From: Phytophthora hibernalis
Taxonomy: Eukaryota; Oomycota; Peronosporomycetes; Peronosporales; Peronosporaceae
DNA length: 64,000 bases
Direction: 5' to 3'
Assembly (NCBI GenBank): GCA_012656075.1
Contig: JAAKBF010000030.1
Coordinates: 744,001 to 808,000, forward strand
Shown: positions 55,763 through 64,000 of the stretch, one piece after another
Layout of the letters: each line of letters begins with the position of its first letter
How positions within the stretch are numbered: the first letter of the stretch is position 1
Program-made: the position numbers and the translations under genes
The notes under the pieces: generated by a model
Databases searched by the model: none
The model's input: the letters and a program-made list of their open reading frames with translations, nothing else
What the model was told of the DNA's origin: nothing

Positions 55763-57001
55763 ATGAAATTCACGCTTCCGGAAAATGCCTTCCCAGCGTT
55801 GAATTTGTCCACGGAGCAGCAAAATGCATTGATTCAGGAGACAGAAGACGTCGTTCGTGAAACACTCGCAGCGAACGAAGCTTTCCTGGCTGCCGGATCG
55901 ACATTCCCGAGCTCGAAATGGAGACTGGTGCGAGCGAAAGACGGACTTAACGTGTATCGCGAACGAATGACATCCCAGACACTCGAGAAACAACGAAGCA
56001 CGGGATCGTTTTCACCTGCGAGTGAAACTTCGTCTCGATCCACGGATCCTTGTTATTCAGGTCGCACGGGGTCGTCGGTGATCTATAACAACTCTCTCAT
56101 GAAGCGGCCGGTAATGCTTCTGCATGGAACGGTGGATGGTTCAGTGGATGATTGCATGTTTGGCACGTTTGCATCGACCGACGAGGCTTGGAAGTGGAGA
56201 AGTTCGCACATCAACGACCGTCTCGACGACGCTCGTATTCTAGCAACGATCCGAAAACCAACATACGAAGACCCGTTCCGGTTCTTGGGCATCAAGTGGT
56301 TTGCGAAGGAGAGGCCGGCGATGCTTTCGAGTATCATGCAGCAGCGAGACTACCTAATTATGGAGGCTACGGGACTCACACGCGACTCGAAAGGCAACAA
56401 GATCGGGTACTACCTCATGCACTCCATCTCACTGCCTGGAATCATTCCAGAGCTCACAGACTTGGGTATTATCCGTGCCAAGTTGAGTTTGTGCTTCATC
56501 GACCGGCAGGGCGGTCTCGGTAAAGTTGAGAAGTACTGCCGCAATTATAGTGATCCCGGTGGCAAAATTGTAGACCGAGTAGCTGCTGCTGTCGGGGCTG
56601 AAGCTCTTATCAGTGCCTCACGCGTAGTGGACTATGCGTACGTCAAGAAGCTCACGTGGCTCATGAAACACAAAAGCCAAAAGGAACCACCAGCTCGACG
56701 TGAAAGCGGATTCCCACGACCCAAACGCTGCGAAAGCTGCTTCAAGAGCTTCACCATGTTTGCCCTTAATGCAGGTGCAGCCTGTTAGATCTGCCGGCGT
56801 GTGGTTTGTGCCAAATGCAGCGTCATGAAGAAGATGACCGTCGACGTGTCGAGCACTGGAGCTGTCAAGCAATGTGCATTGCGATTCTGTTTGAATTGTC
56901 TGATGGACGCGAAGGACCAATCCGTTTGGGAGATGGCACTCAGTGGAGTGGAAACCGCGTCGGAGACTTCGTCCGCCACTGGTTCCGACAGGTCGAGGTA
57001 A
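55763..57001 (+). CDS. START/FYVE-type lipid-binding protein with in-frame TAG
   Basis: One frame of 413 codons, interrupted only by a TAG at 56786-56788 (codon 342). Residues about 45-300 form a START-like lipid-transfer domain (SKWRLVRAKDGLNVYRER, MLLHGTVDGSVDDCMFG, WFAKERPAMLSSIMQQRDYLIM, YYLMHSISLPGI). The C-terminal part is a FYVE-type zinc finger with CESCFKSF, then C-stop-ICRRVVCAKCS and FCLNCL. The stop falls where relatives would have Gln in CQIC, so a CAG to TAG change is the simplest reading. Oomycetes have a large START/FYVE family, probably membrane-associated lipid sensors. Without the stop the gene would be intact. Confidence 0.85.
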
Positions 57002-57452
57002 GGTAGCCGTAGACAAAAACATTGAGAGGGTCACACAGAACTATCACAAGAACCACCTATTGAGTGCACCCAGCACTCGAATTACTTGCAGAGACCTTAG
57101 CTAGAGGACGCCAGCTCGACTATCAACTGCTATGGCAAACGAGGAAACAAGTACTTGACGCCGTCATGCTTTGTATTAGCGGATCGATGCAGAACTTCGG
57201 TACAAACAACTGAGAAGCGGTTCACCAGCTGACACGTCTGTAAACCTTTAACGTCAGCTCTACATGTAGTTCACATTCACAGGTTCATCATTCTACAGTA
57301 GTCATCGGAGAAATCTGGTACTGTGTCAACACAGTCATCGCCTAGAGTTTCCACGAAAGCTATATTATTGTTAACAAAGTAGCTTACCTAAGCTCTTCGC
57401 ATTTCGATCGTTACTCCTTCACTGTTTTTTTCGAGCTACATAGAAATCGGGA
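57002..57452. other. Intergenic between convergent genes, nothing seen
   Basis: AT-rich 3' flanks of the START/FYVE gene and of the minus-strand LRR gene. Confidence 0.6.
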
Positions 57453-60028
57453 TCATTTGCACCCCAGCCATGCCTCGATCTCGGGGTCACACGGGTCCCC
57501 AACACCCTGAGCGATTTGGCGGCGCCTCATTTCAATTGGGAACGGGTTCGGCGTACAAGCAATACCCATGAAACGAGCGTTGTAGCACATTGCTTCGACA
57601 TTGTCAGGTCTTTTGCACTGTCGGTACATTTTCCCGCCACACGGAGTCATATTATCTGGTGTCAGTGGGCCCTCCATAGCCCCCGGTGGGAGGACAGGAG
57701 TACAAATGCTCCTTGAAAACTTCTGAAGCAATTGAATCGTTCCTGGAGTAGCCACTTTATCGGTTCGATTCGAGGGTAAACAAGTCGCTGCAGGGTTTCC
57801 CAAATCGGCTGAACGTGGCACCTCTCGTCGTCTAAATTGCAGTCTCCGAGGAAGCCACTGCAGCACCACGCGCCGCGATCCGCTGTGACTAAAGACTTAA
57901 CATTTTGGATTGGCGTCAGGTCCGGTAAACTGTCGATTTCGGAAAGACAGGCGAGAACGAGGCGCTCTAGACTGTGGAGGTTGTCGAACGAGGGAGCTCC
58001 TTCAACGAGATGAAAATGGCCAACGTTAGCGACTTGAGATTCACCAGACCATGGAACGATGGAAGTCTAGACATCGGAAGGAAGAGCGCGAAGTGGATAA
58101 AGGCGAGTGAGGACATTTCGTCAAACATGTCATCGGGTAGAAATGCCATCGGACTGGTAACCTTGCTTTCCACGTGCCTTCCAAGTTAATTTTCACAAAA
58201 GTGAGTATTAGTATCAAGATCAAATACGTTGGGTATAACACGATTCCAGAACGTACAAGAACTCCAGGTGCTTGAGCTCTTTGACCCAAGGTGGGAAAAC
58301 CTGCGTGTGTGTGTACATCAGAGATCTGCATGACGACAAATGTTCGAGATAAGTAAAACTTGTGTGTACAATAAAATGCATCCCTTACATGTGCTTCAAG
58401 TTCGTACAGTGAAGAAGCTCGTCAGGAAGTGTCGGCAGGAATCGGTTTGCCAGCTGGAGAGTTTGCAAGTCCCCGTAGTAGCTAACTGTGCAACTTTTTC
58501 CATCACATTCAGTGGGTTTTCCCACTCCGCGTACGTTTTGGGAGCGATGTCGCGGTCGATTATCATCAAGCAGGGACACTGGGTCTGTACATCACTCTTT
58601 AAAGTAATCCACCTTCGCGCATGAACGGCACATTCAGGATGGTGCTGACACGCTTGTGAAGATGTCCGTACGCTTGCTTCAGTAAAAACGATCAAAGCGA
58701 CAGCGAAAATCACGAGAACAGGAGCTCCGAAGCGACTGCCCTTTGGATACACACTACCCTGATGCCCTTTTCTTGGGTTTTGAATGAGGTTCACTGCTTC
58801 AAGCAGTCGATACGAGAGCATAAAGTTGACTATCATTTTCGAACAACCCTCGAGTGCAGACATGATTCGGAGCGATTTGAGAATCTTGTAAATGACTGCT
58901 GTCTGGACTGGATCAGCGATTTCGTTTGCATTCTGTTCAAACCACCCCACCGGAAAACTTCAAGATTGATAGCAAGTTTGGCACGATCAAAGTTGAAAGT
59001 TGAGAAGCAGTAGAATAACACGAGCATTGGATACCCCACAGCGATCAAAAAATCAAATCTGTATTCAGAAGATCAAAACTTAGTTTAACAGTTATGCCAA
59101 ATGATTGAAGTGGTCCATTTACTTACAGAATATCGAGGAGAATCTCGGCAAATGGCGCACGCTCATACGGAACAAACATCATTGCAGCGCAACATAGTGC
59201 GTTAAATGCTATCACCGTTGTGAAAATGCCAATAAGTACTGTGGGTGAGCCAGACTCGAGCGTCTGATAAAGAAGAAACGATTCCAGTGCTAAGTCACCG
59301 AATTTCATGACCAATTTCTGGATCCACAACATGACACGTTAGCAAAACTGATCGCTTTTACTACGTACTTCCTGATGGACACGTACGGTATTTTTCCATG
59401 TTGAGCTCTTTTTGCAAGCAAGTGACGCTACCAACTTGACAGCATTAAATTTTGAAGATATTGTTCGTTCCAACGCAGCATCATCCAGAGTCTTTTCACG
59501 TTTGTTGCTCAAACTGGCTGTTCTACATGTAGGGGAAAAGCTGACTGAGTGATCCGTTTCGAGCACCTCTGAGATATAACCATTGTGATGAGCACTCCAA
59601 GGTAGCAAATAGCTACAGCCGATAGTCCAAATGTAGCAAACCATACGAGAATCTTGGACGTGTTAATCATTAACCAAAAGGAGCCATAGTCGAACGTCTC
59701 CGTGTCCATAATGCGATTCACTGTCTCGTTAGGCGCGATGTTCAGGAGAATAAGCCAAGCCGTCCACCCCAGACAAGTGCATACCATAAAGGCGATAACC
59801 CTAGTAGCACGGGTTTCTTTCTAGGACCTGTTCCAGAAGCCACAACATCACTTGAGCTACCGCCTTGTTTTTCTTCAAACTCGTGACGCTATCCCTCTGT
59901 GGTTCCGATGGACGAACTTTCTTGGTCGAAGTTGTGGTGCCAACCCTAGTAGTGGATCTCTGTTGTAAGGCTTCAGGAAAAACCTCGCGATCCCCGTCTT
60001 CGTCTGAATTAATCCGGAGATCGTTCAT
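57453..60028 (-). CDS. Oomycete membrane/LRR protein, nearly complete, frame-broken
   Basis: ATG at 60028 (MNDLRINSDEDGDREVF). Membrane helices follow: VCTCLGWTAWLILL, FATFGLSAVAICYLGVLI, TVLIGIFTTVIAFNALCCAA, GAPVLVIFAVALIVFTEAS. The ectodomain starts CPCLMIIDRDIAPKTYAEWENP. LRRs read DLQTLQLANRFLPTLPDELLHC, LPDDMFDEMSSLAFIHF and LVNLKSLTLAIFISLKELP. The C-terminus is cysteine-rich (CCSGFLGDCNL, MYRQCKRPDNVEAMCYN, RRRQIAQGVGDPCDPEIEAWLGC). Several introns occur, for example GTAAGG after the codon near 58385. Frame breaks at CCCC 58471-58474, GGG 57992-57994 and near 57835 each need one added base; one near 59820 needs the opposite. It is probably a plasma-membrane surface protein of unknown ligand. 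Confidence 0.75.
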
Positions 60029-60806
60029 ATTCCACTCGCCCCGTAATGCTCCTCGGCGGTTGTTTTTGAATGAGCAACATGAATACCTTTCCGCCTTGGT
60101 TATTTGAGTGTATATGGTCCTTTGAATATTAATACCATTTGCGATCGTGCAGCAAAACTAATGTCGGAAACTTGGCTCACTCTTGATTAGATATCACCCA
60201 CCTTCCAATAAGAAATGACCACAATTCTGAACGTTTGTCTCCGTACAGAATCGAAGTGTCGTTGTGATACAAAACATAACTTTGTAAATACATTTTATCG
60301 ACACCGGCTTGTGAACCTTACTTGTATCCTAACCAGGCTTAGGAGGAGCGGCAGAAAAAGCAATATGCAGGTCGAAGCAAATTCTTTGCAGCGTCGCGAG
60401 TCGTTATTGTACCCGTATGATTCGAGGACAGGCAACTACAGTCGTTGACACAGGACCCTAGAAAGTCGATCCAGTGTGGCAAAGATTTGAGGTTCTTGAT
60501 CGATGAGAAGTTGAGTTGAGTGTTGAGAAATGGTAAGACCACCAGCGTGAGCCGCTCCAGATTACGAGAACTGTAGAACGCTAGGTGCCCACTCAGGAAA
60601 ATGAAGACGGCAGCGTAAGCGACCTGAGATTCGTATACAATGAATTGAGGATAGTCGAGGTATCCAGAGGAGGTATTAGACTTGGCGATGTACGCTTGTA
60701 CGCGCACGAAAGATGGAACACGTGGTATTTATAAGCATTGCGGGTATGCTCTCGACTCGTTGGCAATAGATATTAATGTAGCGGCCTCCACTCCAACTAA
60801 TTAATA
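60029..60806. other. Intergenic with LRR-like fragment
   Basis: A minus-strand frame at 60339-60707 (NLERLTLVVLPFLNTQL, IKNLKSLPHWIDFLGSC) looks like the LRR end of another member of the same family. It is too short and isolated to call a gene. Confidence 0.4.
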
Positions 60807-61748
60807 CTACAACTGATGGTCTTCATCCTCCATATTTTGAGCTGGTAGATTAACAGGTATGTCGGAGTTGGGTGGGTGCCTAAGATCGCAGTCAGGTAAA
60901 CCGAGAATGTCTCGGAGATCATCTAGCGAGACCGAAATATTTACCTCACTTTCGTTGATGAGTATTCTCACGGTTCTAAACCGACGATCCAGCCGTCGAT
61001 GCTCTGCTTGCTGCTCGTGCGCCATCTCACGGCGAGCTTCGTCAACACTGCAGAGTTGTCGATATGTTGCATGCTCCGGGATTGTAGGCTGGGTTCCATC
61101 TGGCTCACGCGCATGTTGTGTTGCAAAGTAGCGTGGAGCCAAACTGTTCGGCGCTAGCGGAGATTGGTTAGTATCAGCTAAGTGCTGAACAATCCGAGAC
61201 GATGCTTCATTAACCCGTGCAACTGTTGCCCGTCGAATTGAGTTTTGGATCTATCAAAGCGTAACTTTAGTATAAATCCACAGCTCCGATAAATATGACA
61301 GCAGTACCTTCACAGCGTACACGAAAACCATTAGACTGAAATCTGCCAGCGAGACGTTTCTACGCTGAGCATTCCGCCAGGATTGCATAACTTGGGCAGC
61401 GAATGATTCAGCAGTGAGCTTGATGAACTCCCTTTGTTTCGTGTTGGTACCTGGTTTGAGGTAAATATCCTTCTCGGACCACGAAATTCCTTCTTGAGCA
61501 CTTACGATCGCGTCCACTTTTGCATGAAAGACGGCGTAGCCTTCTGTAGATTGCAAAGTCACTGAATGTGGCTGCTTGTGGACTGCTCGGACGTCATGTA
61601 ATGCCTCGCCCAATTTGATGGTCAGCGTTACTTTGACCTCTTCGTCCCCAAAATGTGTTGCACTGTGTTGGCGCGTGAGATAGATTCGCTCTCCATCAGG
61701 TGTAATCCCGAGTGGATCTACAATGGTCTTCACTCGCTCAAGTATCAT
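60807..61748 (-). CDS. Two-exon protein of unknown family
   Basis: Exon 61748-61308 and exon 61250-60807 (57-nt intron GTACTG ... TGATAG) give 294 residues with intact frame. The N-terminal 110 residues look like a mixed beta domain (DGERIYLTRQHSATHFGDEE, VKVTLTIKLGEALHDVRAV). KPGTNTKQREFIKLTAESFAAQVMQSW and RRNVSLADFSLMVFVYAVK follow, then a charged helical region and an acidic tail. No family is recognised. A further minus-strand exon-like stretch at about 62059-62200 (MKRVGIQANQIAGRKTGRF, donor GTGAGT) suggests the gene may extend upstream. Confidence 0.55.
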
Positions 61749-62880
61749 AGGATCAAATCGACAAATTTATGTATAGCTCAATATCATTCCAGATTTATTT
61801 TTTCAACTTACCGTTGGTAGTCCGCTTTGCAACCTCGCGTCTTGTTCACGTGGGCGTCTATGTTGTGGAGGCTAATGTCGTGCTACTGTGCCAACCAGTA
61901 GGAGGTCAGCACGTTGGTCATCTGAGGCTAGTGCTTCTCGTTCTTGTTCATGTCATCTCAGCGCATTTAGTCCACGCCCACCTATTAATACAAGATGTGT
62001 GCGAAGTAGGTGTACGTTAGTACATCGGTTATTAAAGTGTAACCAATACAGTACACGCTTCACTCACCTGAGCAGCGCCTCTCCGTCGACATTGGGTAAG
62101 AACCTGCCAGTCTTCCTCCCTGCAATTTGGTTGGCCTGGATCCCCACTCGCTTCATTTCGTGATGCACTTGGCCAATCTTAGAGTCCGGTCGGCCCAACT
62201 GCTAGTTCAGGGTTCACGGGCTGGTTGATGTGACACGGCACCTCGATCTTGTTAACGAAGAAGTCGGTCGGGTGGTTATAGTAGAGAATGAGCGACTCAC
62301 AGAGTGGCTTCTAAGCGCGACGACGGCGACATGCCCCTGCAGGGACGCAAACAACATCTTCCCGTCCTTCTACGAGCTGTCCCCGAAGTCGAGTATCCCC
62401 TGGTGATGGAGGCGAGTCGGACGATCGAACGGCGGTTCTAAGGAACGCGACGTCTACGTGAGGGAGCAGACTAACTGGCCCCACGCGTGTACGAAACCCA
62501 GTTGTTGAAATCACCAATCAAAATTCTTCACGATTTGTACGTAATCATGCAGAGTTAGTGCAGGGGTGAGGTGGAATTAGTGCACTAAAAGGCAAGACAA
62601 AGTCCATGCAAAGCACAATACATGGTCGATAAATTTAGCGCTTATCAACGCTTTCGCACTCTTCCGAAAGGTTACAGGACGTCACGCGTCACGCGTCACG
62701 CTACGTGAAGTCAAACGGCGTGTTGTAGAAAACATTGGCTGCAGTTCAGCGCGTACGACAGGAGAAAGCGCGCCGGATGCATCCTGCACTAACAATGCCA
62801 CTGAACGAAGTGTAAGGAGATGATGACAGCTTGCACGCTATTACGCCGAGCTCTAAGCACAACTCAACGAGGAAACTCAC
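61749..62880. other. Mostly non-coding; possible upstream exon
   Basis: Contains the exon-like stretch at 62059-62200 (minus). A 7-bp tandem GTCACGC occurs three times at 62681-62701. Nothing else is recognised. Confidence 0.45.
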
Positions 62881-63468
62881 ATGTTACTTGTGCTCACTAA
62901 GAGGCTTTTCGAAGAAGGCCTTATTCGGCTGCACAGGTTGCCACCGGGGCTTTCCCGTTCCGTCCTTACAGCATTTTACTATCGAGACGCACTTCCGTTG
63001 ACCTCTCTCACTGTTCGCTCTGCACATGATGCCATGTGCGCTGCAGCGGCTGGTAATGCCGCCGCACAAACGCGTCTAAAGAAGAACAAGGCGATAGCAT
63101 ACCTCGATCAGCTAGAACTACCATAGGTGCACGATAACAGAGATCAAACAGTACCTGATGGTGTCGTTTAGGTGATCAATCTCCTTCTCCACATACAGCG
63201 AAACCCCGAGCTGTTCCGTCCTGGACAGCGATCCATGCTTCAAGTAGAAAAAGAGTTGATAGAGAGACCTCTGGATATTCCGCGGAGTGCGCCGCTTGCT
63301 CGTGGACGTCAGCATTCGGAGCCTGCTACCGATTATCGCCTTGCAGTACTGTTGCCACTCGCAAGGCGTGTCGCCACATTAGCTGCACACTTGCAAGGAG
63401 CGATCGCTGCCCGCCATGAGCTCTGGTTTGATAATTCAAACCGAAGGCAGTACTTTGAGAAGCACTAG
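62881..63468 (+). CDS. Two adjacent unrecognised ORFs, perhaps one gene
   Basis: ORF 62881-63126 (MLLVLTKRLFEEGLIRLHRL ..., 81 residues) ends in a TAG. A second open frame from about 63172 to 63468 follows a plausible acceptor (CGTTTAG) and encodes INLLLHIQRNPELFRPGQRS ... HLQGAIAARHELWFDN. No donor removes the first stop cleanly, so they may be separate or frame-damaged. Function unknown. Confidence 0.35.
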
Positions 63469-64000
63469 GAACAACTACGTGGTCCCAGACGACATCAGGA
63501 TAGGTCGGTTAATCGGAAATGCTGCCCTCTCATTCGTTCAGTTATAGGTCCGTAGCGGACCTGTAAAAATCTCTGGTAGTGAAAAAGTTAAGTGTTAAGT
63601 GTTTTCAGCGTTTAGGTAGCAGATGCAATGGATATGACGCGGTGCGTCAATGGGCTACTGCTGCGAGCCTGCCCCACAGCAGTCGTTGATGCGGTTGGTG
63701 ATCTTCGTACAATGGAGACTGATAAGTTTTGTGGCTCCCACAGAGTCGACCTGGTTGTATTGTAGATAGCATACTTAAATATATAGGGTTTTAAGAGAAT
63801 TTGCGCGGCATAATCGGAAGATTCACACAGCCATTGTTAGCTTTCATGGAGATTGCGAGACATCTCAAACTATCGAGAAAATTCATTGTGCCGGGAGTTG
63901 GGACCTGGTCGTTCGAGAATCCGAGGAACGCTTTTGGCAGCAGGCGAAGACGTCGATTTTCCAACGAACGACAGAAACCCCGGAGAAGCTACGGATGCTG
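63469..64000. other. Window end, no gene recognised
   Basis: No frame with recognisable features; a gene may begin beyond the window. Confidence 0.5.

Overview
The window looks like nuclear DNA of an oomycete, most likely Phytophthora or a close relative. The reasons are four elicitin genes with the oomycete initiator motif (CTCATTCTRCAAYTT) upstream, many short GT-AG introns of about 55-75 nt, flagellar genes, and a large Ty3/Ty1/Tc1/piggyBac transposon load. No tRNA, rRNA or CRISPR was seen.

Layout. (1) 0.6-6.1 kb is an elicitin cluster: four small secreted sterol-binding-type proteins with Ser/Thr/Ala-rich tails. Two of them are the arms of an apparently perfect 679-bp inverted repeat. 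(2) 6.8-15.6 kb holds housekeeping genes: UPF2 (nonsense-mediated decay), an SLC25A44-type mitochondrial carrier, a TPR protein, a DUF726/TMCO4-type hydrolase and an F-box/LRR protein. (3) 15.9-29.4 kb is rich in cilium/flagellum genes: PACRG, a CFAP57-like WD40/coiled-coil protein, a coiled-coil protein, an ankyrin/coiled-coil protein, a tubby-like protein and a TTC12-like dynein assembly factor. A Rab2-like GTPase and a DUF501 protein follow. (4) 31-53.7 kb is a repeat block: an unrecognised membrane-protein relic, a truncated chromodomain Ty3/Gypsy element on the minus strand, a 1.6-kb Tc1/mariner-type element with ~217-bp inverted repeats, two abutting minus-strand Ty1/Copia elements, a plus-strand Copia scrap, a piggyBac relic and an IS630-type transposase fragment. 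(5) 53.7-64 kb carries copies of an oomycete membrane/LRR protein family (one decayed on plus, one nearly complete on minus), a START/FYVE gene with one in-frame stop, and two unrecognised loci.

A recurring feature is that most reading-frame breaks, in conserved genes as well as transposons, are explained by one missing base, often in a run of C or G. Examples are UPF2, the fourth elicitin, the LRR gene and the Tc1 transposase. This suggests uncorrected homopolymer undercalls rather than gene decay, so single-frameshift 'pseudogene' calls here should be treated cautiously. The piggyBac relic and the plus-strand LRR copy carry in-frame stops and do look decayed.
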